Assembly: GCA_963676875.1 (NCBI GenBank)
Contig: OY781436.1
Location: 3,720,001 to 3,784,000, forward strand
Length of the DNA stretch: 64,000 nucleotides
Source of the DNA: UBA6244 sp963676875
GTDB taxonomy: Bacteria > Bacteroidota > Bacteroidia > Bacteroidales > F082
Direction of reading: 5' to 3'
The translations under genes and the position numbers were made by a program. The notes beneath the pieces are model-generated. The model did not search any database. It saw nothing but the letters and a program-made list of their open reading frames with translations, and was not told the DNA's origin. Numbering within the stretch: position 1 is the first letter of the stretch; every line of letters starts with the position of its first letter. Below, one piece after another: positions 51,396 to 61,922 of the stretch.

Positions 51396-53945
51396 TTACT
51401 TTTTTACCACGGATGCTTGATAGTAACCATTTTTATGTTTCACTCCGATGATGTACATACCGGCCGGATATTTTTCCAGATTCAGCAGTATATTGCGCGA
51501 ACTTGAATTTTGCGGAACCTCCTTTTGGGTTAGAATGGTTCTCCCATTGAGGTCGGTCACTTCCAAATTAAGCTCTCCGGATACATCGGTAACCGTGATA
51601 TTGATCAGTCCACTGGTTGGGTTGGGCGATATGGTTACATGATTTGCAAGAACTCCACTTTCTTCAATTCCAATGTTACAAGCACTGAAATCAAAAAATA
51701 TCATGATGCTGTCGTTACCAAAACACTGTGTTACAGGATTGGTTACTTCGACCCAATAGGGTTGGAATACTACCCAACTACCATTGGCTATGGCTGTGTA
51801 AGTTCTGTTGTTGGTGTTATTGGACCATTGATACTGCATTACCGGTGGATTCAATGGGTCGGTATTGGCATCCATCATAACGGAGTCGCGAACACATACC
51901 CTGATGGTATCGCCAGTTCCCCAAACAGCCGCGTTTTCAGGTCTGATATCCACAACGGGGGTGTGATTGACCGAAATGGTAATTTGCCCATCCACTGTTT
52001 TAAAACCATCGTCCACTGAAACAGTATAAGTGGTTGTTTGCATGGGGTTTACTGTTGGACTATCGCCTGCAATGGGCGTCCCGTTTTCATCTTGCCACGA
52101 AATACTATAAGCTTGAGAACCACCGAAAGCGTTGGCAAATAATTTGGCCACCTCGCCTTGGCAAATGGTGTTCTCGTTGGCAGAGGAAGTGGGCGTTACG
52201 CTCAACTGATCGCCTCCTGTAAACACGAACATGTTGTCCGGATCGCTGGTGCATCCATTGGCATCGTTCACAATAAAGGTGTATTCCTGACTTTCGTCGA
52301 GAATAACGGTGGTTGGTTTTAGGGATGTTGGATCCAGTAATTTGTCCACGGGAGTCCAGAGGTAAGTAAAAACACCTGAACCTGATGAAACTGTTGCGTT
52401 GCTGATGGTTGTTGAAGTTCCCACCGTGATATTGAAATCGTCTCCTGCATTTCCGATGGGTTTGGGTTTCACCTCAACGGTTACAGAAGCCTGCACAGTA
52501 TTTTGTCCATCAAACACACTTACGTGGTAAGTTGTTGTTACTTGTGGATGATCAGAAACTTCAGGGTCGGTTGCGGTAAATCCTGCTGGGTCTGATGTCC
52601 AGGTAAATTGGTTGGTACCCGATCCACCGGAAGGCAAGGCTTGCAAATTTACCACATCATCCTGACAAATGATCATGGGGTCGGCAGAAGCTGTTACTTG
52701 AAGTGCACCGCCGGTTACAACAACGGTCATGGAATCAGCGCTTTCGCATCCTGAGTTAGCGTCGGTAACATTCAGTTTAAAAACGGTGGTAGCTCCCATG
52801 TTTACGGTGGTTGGGTCAAGGATAGTTGGATTAACTAAAAGGTTTTCAGGTGTCCATAATATATCAAAGTCTCCGGATCCGCCACTTGCATCTCCGTTAA
52901 GGTCAGTTGTCCAACCGTTAGGAATGGTAATGTCTTCTCCGGCATTAACAGAAGCAGCACTAAATACCTGCACGTCGTGTGTAATGAAACGGGCACATTG
53001 TTGCATTCCCGTATAAACGGTTAATTTGGCGTTATAGGTTCCGCTGTTTCCATACACATGTTCCTGATCGGGTCCAACGGCTTGTTGGCCATCGCCAAAA
53101 ACCCAGTTCCAGGAAGTGATAACAGAGGAGGGGGGGTCTACCGTAGATTGATCGATAAAGAATGTAGTATCACCGAAGCAGGCATTGTTGAAGTCGAAGG
53201 CCGGAGTTGGCAGTGCATTGATAAAAACAGTGGTGGTCACAGGGTCGCTGGCGCTTCCGTTTACGGTAATAACCAAGCTGTAAATACCGGCATTGGCCAA
53301 ACTAACATTCAAGATTGACGGGTTTTGTTGGTTAGAAATAAACCCGTTGGGGCCTGTCCAATAGTAGGTTGCATTGTTGACATCGTCGGCGGTGAGTTGT
53401 AGGTTGTCGTGAACACAAAGTGGGCCGTTGTTACCAACCGGTGGAGGAACGATGGTGCAATCGGTTTCGCCCACACCACCTGATTTTTCAAAGGTAATAT
53501 TACATGGTTGGTTGGAATAGTTGGTAATTAGCAGGATATAGTATTCACCTACCTGCCCGTTGGGAATATCACAAAACTCAGTAGCTGCAGTTGAATAGCT
53601 ACAATCCACTGTTTTGTTGGCTGTCAATTGCGTTACACAAGGAGTAACCGGGTCAACAAAGGGACCCCAGCAAATAAAGTCGATGTCGCGGGAAGGTGTG
53701 CTGTACATTTTAATTTGTAAATAGCCGGCAGTGGCTATTTTCATATGGTACCATGCCGGGTTAGGTGTAGAACCCAGACATCCGTAATTGGGACCGGATT
53801 GTCCCTGACCTGTGTTTACACCTGCGGGAAAGGTGTAGATATTACTTGTGCAGAAAGGGTCGGAGTCTTCGCATAAACCAGCCTGAGCGTATGATTGACT
53901 AATGGAGCCCAGAATAATTATCAGAACGAATAAAAGTTTTTTCAT
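51396..53945 (-). CDS. Secreted multi-Ig/PKD-domain protein with T9SS type A sorting domain
   Basis: 849 residues from ATG 53945 (MKKLLFVLIIILGS signal; an earlier in-frame ATG would overlap the upstream gene). A pre-Ig domain with Cys pairs (about 30-140) is followed by an Ig-like domain, a PKD domain (WNWVFGDGQQAVGP) and several Ig-like repeats with ITWTSDPAGF-, YLWTPVDKLL- and ISWQDENG-type strands. The tail is SPNPTSGLINITV ... LNGRTIL ... YPAGMYIIGV. Such proteins act as adhesins or cell-surface structures; the partner is unknown. Confidence 0.87.
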   Translation of the reverse strand: MKKLLFVLIIILGSISQSYAQAGLCEDSDPFCTSNIYTFPAGVNTGQGQSGPNYGCLGSTPNPAWYHMKIATAGYLQIKMYSTPSRDIDFICWGPFVDPVTPCVTQLTANKTVDCSYSTAATEFCDIPNGQVGEYYILLITNYSNQPCNITFEKSGGVGETDCTIVPPPVGNNGPLCVHDNLQLTADDVNNATYYWTGPNGFISNQQNPSILNVSLANAGIYSLVITVNGSASDPVTTTVFINALPTPAFDFNNACFGDTTFFIDQSTVDPPSSVITSWNWVFGDGQQAVGPDQEHVYGNSGTYNAKLTVYTGMQQCARFITHDVQVFSAASVNAGEDITIPNGWTTDLNGDASGGSGDFDILWTPENLLVNPTILDPTTVNMGATTVFKLNVTDANSGCESADSMTVVVTGGALQVTASADPMIICQDDVVNLQALPSGGSGTNQFTWTSDPAGFTATDPEVSDHPQVTTTYHVSVFDGQNTVQASVTVEVKPKPIGNAGDDFNITVGTSTTISNATVSSGSGVFTYLWTPVDKLLDPTSLKPTTVILDESQEYTFIVNDANGCTSDPDNMFVFTGGDQLSVTPTSSANENTICQGEVAKLFANAFGGSQAYSISWQDENGTPIAGDSPTVNPMQTTTYTVSVDDGFKTVDGQITISVNHTPVVDIRPENAAVWGTGDTIRVCVRDSVMMDANTDPLNPPVMQYQWSNNTNNRTYTAIANGSWVVFQPYWVEVTNPVTQCFGNDSIMIFFDFSACNIGIEESGVLANHVTISPNPTSGLINITVTDVSGELNLEVTDLNGRTILTQKEVPQNSSSRNILLNLEKYPAGMYIIGVKHKNGYYQASVVKK

Positions 53946-53967
53946 GCCGGTGGAATTTATCATATTG

Positions 53968-54456
53968 CTATTTCTTTTTTGCATACTTGTCGTTTTCAAG
54001 TAACCAGATTTGTAGTTGTTCGTCACTCATTTGGTTGGCTTCGTTTTGCGACTTCATGATATATTCATCCACGACTTTTGCCATTTGGTCGGTTGTTTTT
54101 CCGAGTGAATTATTTACCAAAAATAGGTTGTACTTGCTATCAGGTGATCCGCCGATGTTTACTAGTGCCCTATCTGTGGCAATCAGTTCCAGAATTCTGA
54201 TTTTAACATACCTACTATCAATATTTTCCGTTGAAAGAGCGAAGTAAGTGTTTTTACTATCGGTATAAATTTCCTGAAAAGCTTGTTGAGAAAAATCAGT
54301 TTGGGCTGCTTTTAGCCTTAACTCTTCATGGGTTATATTGGGTTCAGTACCCATATACTTGTATTCCTGTGCCAATAAAGTTGATGAAAACAGGGGGAAG
54401 ATAACAAACATCCATGCGATTGTCATCTTTGATAACCGATTTTGAAAGAAGTACAT
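53968..54456 (-). CDS. Small secreted protein of unknown function
   Basis: 162 residues with a signal peptide ending TLLAQ at about 30; an internal ATG at 54426 would also work. The mature part is mostly helical and charged (AAQTDFSQQAFQEIYTDS, MAKVVDEYIMKSQNE) and ends in Lys. I recognise no family. It lies 22 bases before the PKD gene on the same strand and so probably shares its transcript. A 17-base AT-only palindrome at 54482-54498 lies 26 bases before the start. Confidence 0.65.
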   Translation of the reverse strand: MYFFQNRLSKMTIAWMFVIFPLFSSTLLAQEYKYMGTEPNITHEELRLKAAQTDFSQQAFQEIYTDSKNTYFALSTENIDSRYVKIRILELIATDRALVNIGGSPDSKYNLFLVNNSLGKTTDQMAKVVDEYIMKSQNEANQMSDEQLQIWLLENDKYAKKK

Positions 54457-54570
54457 TTTTGATCCTTTTTTTAAAAGCTGCTAAATTATAATAATTTAAC
54501 AAACTAGTCTACTCAAAAATCAAATTTCGGTACGAATATAGGTTTGTTTTCCGTTGCAAAAACGTCACAT

Positions 54571-56160
54571 CTAACCAAAGTGTTCAAGTACTTTGGTAAT
54601 ATCCTCTGATTTAAAGGGTTTTGTGAGAAAATCGTTCATGCCTACTGCAAAGCATTTTTCTTTGTCTTCTTTTAGCGCGTTGGCGGTAAGAGCCACAATA
54701 TAGCATCCCTCCAGATGATGCTCTTGTTCGTATTTTCTGATTTCTTTGGTGGCTGTAAACCCATCCATAACAGGCATTTGGATATCCATGAGGATGACAT
54801 CCGTCGGGTTGGCTTTATAAGATTCGAATCCCATGGCTCCATTATTGGCAATGGAAATATCATAACCCATATTAGAAAGGATACCTTTAGCCACCTTTTG
54901 GTTAATGATATTATCTTCCACCAAAAGTATTTTCAAATCATTGATTTGCGTATCGCTATGGTGCTCAATATTGCTGGTGATTTCCTCGTGAAATTCGTCT
55001 GTTGGTTTTTCCGGAGCCTTCTTGTTAAAAATGGCAGTAAACCAGAAGGTAGATCCCACTCCGGGTGTGCTTTCAACGCCAATTCTTCCATTCATAAGTT
55101 CCGTCAGGTTTTTGGCAATGGCCAATCCCAAACCTGTACCACCATATTCTCTTTGGGTAGATTGATTCACCTGACTAAAGGACTTAAACAATTTAGATAT
55201 CTCACTTTTGGAGATGCCAATACCTGTATCCGTAACCTCAAATCGTAGTTTGTAGGTGTTTTCTGTATCTTCAGCAAGTTGCAATCGAAGTGTTACTGTT
55301 CCATTTTTGGTAAACTTGATGGCATTATTTACCAAATTAATAATGATTTGTTTCAGTCGTAAAGGGTCACCAATAATAAATTGTGGCACATTTTCCTGAA
55401 TATTCAAATGTAATTGGTCTTGCTGATCGGCAGCACGAATACTCAGGAGTGTAATTACGTCAGAGACAAGTTTTTTTAGATCGAACTTGATGGTTTCGAG
55501 GGTAATCATCCCGGATTCTATCTTTGAAATATCGAGAATGTCGTTGATAATCGATAAAAGATTCTCCCCCGAAATGGACATAATGTTCAGTAATTCAAGC
55601 TGCTCCTGGGTGAGTGAGGTTTGTTTGAGTAACTCTGCCACACCCAGAATTCCGTTCATGGGGGTTCGTATTTCGTGGGACATGGTAGCCAGAAAGAGCG
55701 ACTTCAGTACATTGTTTTTTTCGGCTACTTCTTTGGCTTCCTGTAGTTTCTCGTTGGAACTTTGAAGCAGTTGCTTTTGTTCGTAAAGATCGAGAAAAAC
55801 CTTGACTTTTCCTCTAAGCACTTGAGGGACAATTGGTTTTAGGATGAAATCCACAGCGCCGGTTTCGATACCTTTAATTATGTATTTGTCGTCGTTGTAT
55901 ATTGCCGACACAAAAATGACCGGGAAATAGGTGATGTCAGGATCGTTGTGGATGAGTTCCACAGTTTCGTAGCCATCCATATCCGGCATCTGCACGTCAA
56001 CAATGGCAAGGGCAAATTCATGTTTTAGTGTTGCAGCAAGGGCTTCGTTTCCGGATAGTGCCCTTACAAACTCCACATTGCTGTCGCGCAAAAGGGTTTC
56101 CAGTGCTACCAGATTTTCCGGTTTATCATCAACAATTAATATTTTTGGCTTTCTATCCAT
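54571..56160 (-). CDS. Hybrid histidine kinase, REC-HisKA-HATPase-REC
   Basis: 529 residues from ATG 56160, which lies 2 bases after the stop of the upstream kinase gene. Domains: receiver (about 5-122, phospho-Asp in AIVDVQMPDMDG), short coiled coil (about 128-155), HisKA with HEIRTPMNGIL, HATPase (NLVNNAIKFT, DTGIGI, GTGLGLAI) and a second receiver (about 405-525, VILMDIQMPVMDG). No membrane helix or output domain, so it is a soluble relay kinase. It is fed most likely by the upstream gene. Confidence 0.93.
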   Translation of the reverse strand: MDRKPKILIVDDKPENLVALETLLRDSNVEFVRALSGNEALAATLKHEFALAIVDVQMPDMDGYETVELIHNDPDITYFPVIFVSAIYNDDKYIIKGIETGAVDFILKPIVPQVLRGKVKVFLDLYEQKQLLQSSNEKLQEAKEVAEKNNVLKSLFLATMSHEIRTPMNGILGVAELLKQTSLTQEQLELLNIMSISGENLLSIINDILDISKIESGMITLETIKFDLKKLVSDVITLLSIRAADQQDQLHLNIQENVPQFIIGDPLRLKQIIINLVNNAIKFTKNGTVTLRLQLAEDTENTYKLRFEVTDTGIGISKSEISKLFKSFSQVNQSTQREYGGTGLGLAIAKNLTELMNGRIGVESTPGVGSTFWFTAIFNKKAPEKPTDEFHEEITSNIEHHSDTQINDLKILLVEDNIINQKVAKGILSNMGYDISIANNGAMGFESYKANPTDVILMDIQMPVMDGFTATKEIRKYEQEHHLEGCYIVALTANALKEDKEKCFAVGMNDFLTKPFKSEDITKVLEHFG

Positions 56161-56162
56161 AA

Positions 56163-59100
56163 TTATTTGTACAACCAAACGCGTAATAACGACAATAATT
56201 TTTCTATGTTCAGGGGCTTGGCCATATAATCGCTGGCACCTGCATCAATACATTTTTGTCGGTCTTCCTTCATGGCTTTGGCGGTGAGGGCAATAATGGG
56301 AGTTTTTTTAAAAACATTCATTTGTCGAATGCGTCCTATGGTTTCGTAACCATCCATCACGGGCATCATGATGTCGATTAACAAAATGTCAAAATTAGTA
56401 TCTTTTTCAAGAATATCAAGGGCTGCTTGGCCATTATCCGCTCTGGAAATTTTCATCCCTTGTTCCGACAGCACTTTGGTGAGGGCAAAAATATTCCTCA
56501 TGTCGTCATCCACAATCAGTACTTTTTTGTCCTTAAAATGATCGGTTTTGCTATGGATTTTTTCGATCATTTTTTGTTTGTTCTGTGGCATTTCCGAAAC
56601 TACCCGGTGCATAAAGAGGGCGGTTTCGTCCAACAGCCGTTCTTCCGATTTTACACCTTTAATAATAATGGTTTCGGCATATTTCCGAAGCAATTCGTTT
56701 TCTTCTTTGGTAAGATCCTTTCCTGTATAGATGATGATGGGTGGTTTTTTGATGTCAGAGGCTTCAATTTTTTCGATGAGCTCAAAGCCTGACATGTCTG
56801 ACAATCCCAAATCCAAAATCATACATTCGAAGGTGTGTATCGCCAACAAGTCTAAAGCCTCTTTACCGGTCGTAGCATCAGTTATCTTGACGTCATCGTC
56901 GGCAATGAGGACTTTGATTGATTTGCGTAGATTGGCATCATCCTCCACCAACAAAAGATTACTGACCTTCTTATTTACGTAGTCATTTATGCGATTGAAA
57001 GCTTTCTCCAGATCACCTTTTTTGGCGGGTTTAGTCAGATAGCCAATGGCTCCTTTGCTGGAACCCATGATGGTTTCGTCCTCGCCCGACATAATGTGCA
57101 CGGGAATATGCCGCGTAGATGGATTATCTTTTAGTAAATCAAGTACTTTCCATCCGTTAATTCCAGGAAGGTTGATGTCGAGAATAATGGCTTCGGGATC
57201 TGTTTTTACCGCCAACTCATAGCCGTGTTCACCTGTCGGACTGGCGATGGCTTTAAAACCTTTGTCGTGACATTGCTGAACAAGAATTTTTGCAAAATTG
57301 GCATCGTCTTCAATAACGATGATCACCTTGTCGCCCGGTTTCCAATTGTCTATGTCATCGGTGATATAGTCGTGGGCGATCAGGGGCATGTCCGGTATTT
57401 CCCTGCTTGTCGAAATTTCGGATTTGACAATTTTGGTGCGATCATCTTCGATCTTTTGTTGCGGAGCCTTCTTGTCAGTGGATTCATCGGCTTGTTCAGG
57501 AGCATCAAAGGGAAGATAGAAGGTAAAGGTAGAGCCGATGCCGTGGGTGCTTTTAAGTTGGATTTCACCTCCGAGGAGTTTCCCCAATTCACGAGAAATA
57601 GAGAGCCCCAGTCCTGTACCTCCAAATTTGCGCGAAATGCTTCCATCTGCTTGTTTGAAGGCTTCGAATATCTCCATTTGTTTGTCTTCGGCAATGCCAA
57701 TACCTGAATCGGTAACCGATATGGCCATCGTATTTTTAAGGGTAAGTCCTTCGGTTCGCAGCTTGGTGTCCTTGTCGGGAAAACTAAAACGCAGTTCTAC
57801 AGCGCCTTTGGCTGTAAACTTGATGGCATTCGACATGAAATTTTTGAGAATCTGCTCAACCTTTTGTTGGTCGGTGTCAATTTTGGGAGGCAGGTCTTCA
57901 TCAATGTCAATTTTAAACTCGAGACCTTTTTGTTGTGTAACATGTTTAAAATAGTGGAAAATAGTATTTGAAATTTCGTTGATGTTGACCGGCTCAATGT
58001 TGAGGGTCATTTTACCTGATTCTATTTTGCTTAAATCCAGGATGTCGTTAATCATGTGAAGCAGGTCTGAACCACTTTTGTAGATGATTTGAGCCGACTC
58101 TACCTGATCTGGTGTAAGGTTTTTGTCTTTGTTTTCAGCCAGGTTGTCCGACAGAATCAACAGACTGTTGAGGGGTGTGCGTAGTTCATGCGACATGTTG
58201 GCCAAAAATTCACTTTTATACTTACTGGCGATGGCCAACTCTTTGGCTTTGCGTTCCAGATCGTTGCGTGCATTTTCGAGTGCCAGGTTTTTTTCTGTGA
58301 CATCAGCCTTTTGTTGTTCCAAGGATCGAGTTTTTTCGGTTAGTTCTTCGTTGGTAACACGCAATTCTTCCTGTTGTTGCTGCAATTCTTCTTCCGACAC
58401 ACGCAATGCACCTGTTTTTTCTTCAAGCACTCTGTTGGCTTCAAGGAGTTCCTCCTGTTGTGCCCTTAATTCTTCGGCTTGTTCCTGAGTTTTGTTCAAA
58501 AGAATTTTTAGTTCTGTATTTACCTTGATACTGTTAAATGCAATGGCCAGGTTTTCAGAAATCTGACTGACTAAATCGAGCTTGTTTTCGGTAAATTGTT
58601 CAGTGCTTGCGATTTCGAGTACGGCTATGGTTTTTTTCTTAAAAATAAGTGGTGCTACCAGAATATGTTTGGGTTTTGTTTCACCCAGACCTGATTTGAT
58701 TAGGATATAGTCTTCCGGAATTTGATCATAGGTGATCATGTTCATTTCCAATGCAGCCTGACCCACAAGTCCTTCCCCGAGTTTAAACTGGTTAGTTCCT
58801 GATTTTCGATTGAAATATGCATAGGAACTGATCAATTTGTAGGAGTCGTTTTCCTCAATAAAAATGGCGCCGATTTGCGCATTTAATATTCCTGCCAATT
58901 TGGATAATACCTGATTGCCCAGATCGCTGGCGGTTTTTTCGCCCTGCAGCAATTCTCCAATCTGGACTATGGCCTCTTGTTTCCATTGGTTTTCATGGTT
59001 TTCGTTGCGAAGCTTAATTAAGTTGGTACGCATTTGCAACAAAGCATTTCCGAGGATGTCGCGCTCGCCTAGTGCGTTGAAAATCGAATTGTAATTGCCA

Positions 59101-60299
59101 TGACCAATACCCCGGGCAAATTCGGCACTTTTTTTCATGGATTCCACGAGTTTGTTCATGGCTTCACCCATTTCCGACAGTTCATCGTGGGTGGTAATCT
59201 TGATTTCATTTACCTGATCGATGGCTCCGGTTGACAATACATTTAATTCATGGGTAGTGTTCTTGAGCGGGGTGGTAATTTTTTTTGCAACCAACCAAAT
59301 GATGAAAGCCAGAATTAATATGCCCAAAAGTCCGGTGAGTACAGAAATCCATACATTATAGTTTACTTCTTTTAGGATAGTGGTTTCGGGGACAACAATG
59401 GCAATGTACCAAAGGCTGTCGAAATGTCCGATGTGAAACGGAACAAAGGAAATGTAATTGGGCTCTTTTGGATTGGAAACATCTCTGAAGCTAAAGGCCT
59501 TACCCAAGTTTAGACTATCAAGAACATTCAGGTTAGCCGCTTTTACCAAGGGCAGGTTGGCAATACTGGTGTTTTCGTATTGTGCATCCGCACAGGCAAT
59601 GATGGTGCCGACGTTGGAAATCATGATGGTTTGACTGCCCTCGAAGGGTTTGATGTCGGTGATTAAATTGTAAAACCGACCGATTTGAATATCTGCTCCC
59701 ACCAATCCGGCAAATTTGTCGTCAATCAATACAGGAATACAAGCACTGGTTTCTAAAAATTGCACGTTCTCCTGACCTTGATAGGAAAAATAATAAGGTT
59801 CGGTCATAAATTCGCGAGGATTGGCCTTTAGATTGTAATATACTCCGCCTGTAGCTTTCCCGTCGGTTTCCAGAAGTTCGACGGTTTTGCGCACCCCATT
59901 GAGTTCGTTCAGGTAGGTGATACGTTTTCTGCCATTTTCCAGCCCATAATCGTCGAGGATGGCACTAAATTCCCAACTTGCCCAAACTGAAATAAACTGA
60001 GGGTTCTCGAGCAGGACTTTTTCGAGGATGGGGTCAAATACGGTTTCTTTTCTGTTATCGTTGGCTTCGGGGTAATTTTGATAAACTGTAGCAACGGTGC
60101 GAAGTGTGGCCATGTCGCTATCCAATTTGCCTTTGATAATGTTGGACGATTCACGGGCAGTGGCATCCACATAAGATATGGATTTCTCAACGGCCATGTT
60201 TTTACTTTTTAGTATAATATGGGCGAGTGTGGCTGAAAAAATAAGGATGGTAGGAGTGAGAATATAAGCCAACAATTTTGCGCGAAGTGTTGTCTTCAT
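56163..60299 (-). CDS. Large hybrid histidine kinase: Cache-HAMP-GAF-HisKA-HATPase-three receivers
   Basis: 1378 residues from ATG 60299 (an in-frame ATG at 60323 adds 8 basic residues). Two membrane helices (about 5-28, 325-347) enclose a periplasmic double-Cache sensor (about 30-310). A HAMP domain (about 345-400), GAF (about 445-590), coiled coil (about 600-700) and HisKA with SHELRTPLNSLL follow. Then come HATPase (NAIKFTAKG, DSGIGIAE, GTGLGLSI) and three receivers near 1010-1125 (ILDINLPGINGW), 1140-1250 (ILDLGLSDMSGF) and 1270-1378 (LIDIMMPVMDGYE). The signal may be a small extracellular molecule. No regulator gene follows besides the second kinase. Confidence 0.93.
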   Translation of the reverse strand: MKTTLRAKLLAYILTPTILIFSATLAHIILKSKNMAVEKSISYVDATARESSNIIKGKLDSDMATLRTVATVYQNYPEANDNRKETVFDPILEKVLLENPQFISVWASWEFSAILDDYGLENGRKRITYLNELNGVRKTVELLETDGKATGGVYYNLKANPREFMTEPYYFSYQGQENVQFLETSACIPVLIDDKFAGLVGADIQIGRFYNLITDIKPFEGSQTIMISNVGTIIACADAQYENTSIANLPLVKAANLNVLDSLNLGKAFSFRDVSNPKEPNYISFVPFHIGHFDSLWYIAIVVPETTILKEVNYNVWISVLTGLLGILILAFIIWLVAKKITTPLKNTTHELNVLSTGAIDQVNEIKITTHDELSEMGEAMNKLVESMKKSAEFARGIGHGNYNSIFNALGERDILGNALLQMRTNLIKLRNENHENQWKQEAIVQIGELLQGEKTASDLGNQVLSKLAGILNAQIGAIFIEENDSYKLISSYAYFNRKSGTNQFKLGEGLVGQAALEMNMITYDQIPEDYILIKSGLGETKPKHILVAPLIFKKKTIAVLEIASTEQFTENKLDLVSQISENLAIAFNSIKVNTELKILLNKTQEQAEELRAQQEELLEANRVLEEKTGALRVSEEELQQQQEELRVTNEELTEKTRSLEQQKADVTEKNLALENARNDLERKAKELAIASKYKSEFLANMSHELRTPLNSLLILSDNLAENKDKNLTPDQVESAQIIYKSGSDLLHMINDILDLSKIESGKMTLNIEPVNINEISNTIFHYFKHVTQQKGLEFKIDIDEDLPPKIDTDQQKVEQILKNFMSNAIKFTAKGAVELRFSFPDKDTKLRTEGLTLKNTMAISVTDSGIGIAEDKQMEIFEAFKQADGSISRKFGGTGLGLSISRELGKLLGGEIQLKSTHGIGSTFTFYLPFDAPEQADESTDKKAPQQKIEDDRTKIVKSEISTSREIPDMPLIAHDYITDDIDNWKPGDKVIIVIEDDANFAKILVQQCHDKGFKAIASPTGEHGYELAVKTDPEAIILDINLPGINGWKVLDLLKDNPSTRHIPVHIMSGEDETIMGSSKGAIGYLTKPAKKGDLEKAFNRINDYVNKKVSNLLLVEDDANLRKSIKVLIADDDVKITDATTGKEALDLLAIHTFECMILDLGLSDMSGFELIEKIEASDIKKPPIIIYTGKDLTKEENELLRKYAETIIIKGVKSEERLLDETALFMHRVVSEMPQNKQKMIEKIHSKTDHFKDKKVLIVDDDMRNIFALTKVLSEQGMKISRADNGQAALDILEKDTNFDILLIDIMMPVMDGYETIGRIRQMNVFKKTPIIALTAKAMKEDRQKCIDAGASDYMAKPLNIEKLLSLLRVWLYK

Positions 60300-60358
60300 T
60301 CTCTTTCGTTCGTTGTGAAACATAAAATCCTGGTTTGGCTGATGGATAACGAGCTTTT

Positions 60359-60387
60359 AATTATCCTGTAAAGTTAGGATAATTTTT
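60359..60387. terminator. Inverted repeat with T-tract downstream of the THEP1-like gene
   Basis: Perfect 9-bp stem AATTATCCT/AGGATAATT with an 8-base loop, then TTTTT on the plus strand. It lies 73-98 bases after the THEP1-like stop and upstream of the kinase gene. The T-tract is on the side expected for plus-strand transcription, but no plus-strand gene ends here, so its role is open. Confidence 0.4.
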
Positions 60388-60456
60388 ATACGTTGGTCAT
60401 TTTTAGCACGATTTCACTGAAATTGGTTAAAGGTTCGTTGCTGTTTTCGACACAGC

Positions 60457-60978
60457 TTACAGACTTAACAATTTGTTAACAATGGTGTTATCCGGCGTAT
60501 CCGGTGAAAATATTTTGATGTTTGTTAGATTAAATTTTTCGATGATTTTCGTCACCAACGACTCGCGGACAACGGTTAATACCGTTAAATTCCGGCGTTT
60601 TGTGAGTTGAAGATAGGCATCATGCCAAAGTGAACCTTCCAGCTCAAATTTCCCGATTTCATCTACAAACACAACACCACCATTCAGGTTGAAGGTTTGT
60701 TTCAGGATGGTGTTTCCTGCTTGGATGGCCTTTGGGTTGAAAAAAAAATGACCAAAAGGTATATAACCTTCTTGTTGAAAAATGCTTGCCAGAGGAAGGT
60801 CTCTGCCAGAGGACAGGTCGCGTAAATTAAAACCTGTTTTTACTTCATTGTGCCATACTCCGGGGGCTGCAAACCCAGTTATGCTTGCCTTATTTTTTTT
60901 CATTTCTTCATACAGGTGCAGCAAACGCGTTGTTTTGCCGGTATTTTGTTTTCCGGTTAAAATAATTTGAACCCCCAT
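60457..60978 (-). CDS. THEP1-like nucleoside-triphosphatase
   Basis: The 173-residue P-loop protein has Walker A GKQNTGKTT (about 9-17), Walker B VVFVDEIGKFELEG (about 104-117) and VRESL near 140. These are features of the NTPase_1/THEP1 family that hydrolyses ATP and GTP. Physiological role is unclear. It is divergent from prmC, with an 80-base gap. Confidence 0.88.
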   Translation of the reverse strand: MGVQIILTGKQNTGKTTRLLHLYEEMKKNKASITGFAAPGVWHNEVKTGFNLRDLSSGRDLPLASIFQQEGYIPFGHFFFNPKAIQAGNTILKQTFNLNGGVVFVDEIGKFELEGSLWHDAYLQLTKRRNLTVLTVVRESLVTKIIEKFNLTNIKIFSPDTPDNTIVNKLLSL

Positions 60979-61058
60979 GTATTACTGCTTTTGGTATTTC
61001 CGGGAGCGAAATTAAGGTATTTTGAATAAGTTTCAGAGAATTTTCAGTCCTTTGCCAG

Positions 61059-61922
61059 ATGAAATTTAAAGACAACCTGCTGAAAAATATGATGGTCATG
61101 TATGTGGAAACGCTTATTCCGCAATTTGGTCGTGATGAGTCTGACCAGCTAATACATTGGCTCGTAGAGGATTTTTTCGGTGCCACCAAAACCCAACTGG
61201 CCGTGAACCCTGGTTGGCGATTGAGTGAATCGGAGATGCTCAAATTGCATTGGGCTGTTAAAGACTTGAAAAACTACCGTCCTGTGCAGTATATACTAGG
61301 AAAAGTACACTTCCTTGATTTGGAACTTAAGGTAAGTCAGGAAGTGCTTATTCCGCGTCCTGAAACTGAAGAACTAGTGGATTGGATACTGACTCGGGAA
61401 ACAGGAGAACAGCTTACGCTTCTGGATGCAGGAACGGGAAGTGGATGTATTGCCCTTACCGTGAAAAAGCATCGACCAAATGCCGATGTATTGGCTTACG
61501 ACAAAAGTACCTCTGCACTGGAAGTGGCTGGTGAAAATGCTCGAATCAATGGGTTGGAGGTTGATTTTTTTGAAGCAGATATGTGCAATGACACCCTGCC
61601 TATTGAAAAGCAATTGGATGTGATTGTCAGCAATCCGCCATACGTGATGCTGAGCGAGCAAGCGTTGATGCAGGCCAATGTGTTGGAAAATGAGCCTCAT
61701 GTGGCGCTTTTTGTGGATGACGATACACCATTGGTTTTTTATGAAGGGATACTTAAGCAAGCAGCCATGTATTTGAAAGCCGGAGGCAGGATTTATTTTG
61801 AGATAAACGAACAGTTGGGTGAGGAGATGTTGAATTTGCTTGGGCAGCATGGTTTTATCAAAACGGAATTGAAGCATGATTTGCGCGGAAAGCTCAGGTT
61901 TGTGACCGGAATAAAAGGTTGA
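61059..61922 (+). CDS. prmC: Peptide chain release factor N5-glutamine methyltransferase
   Basis: 287 residues. An N-terminal helical domain (about 1-80) is followed by the SAM-binding fold with LIPRPETEELVDWI (about 103-116), LLDAGTGSGCIALTV and the catalytic VSNPPYV (about 191-197). It methylates the GGQ glutamine of release factors 1 and 2. Length and motifs are standard. Confidence 0.95.
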   Translation: MKFKDNLLKNMMVMYVETLIPQFGRDESDQLIHWLVEDFFGATKTQLAVNPGWRLSESEMLKLHWAVKDLKNYRPVQYILGKVHFLDLELKVSQEVLIPRPETEELVDWILTRETGEQLTLLDAGTGSGCIALTVKKHRPNADVLAYDKSTSALEVAGENARINGLEVDFFEADMCNDTLPIEKQLDVIVSNPPYVMLSEQALMQANVLENEPHVALFVDDDTPLVFYEGILKQAAMYLKAGGRIYFEINEQLGEEMLNLLGQHGFIKTELKHDLRGKLRFVTGIKG

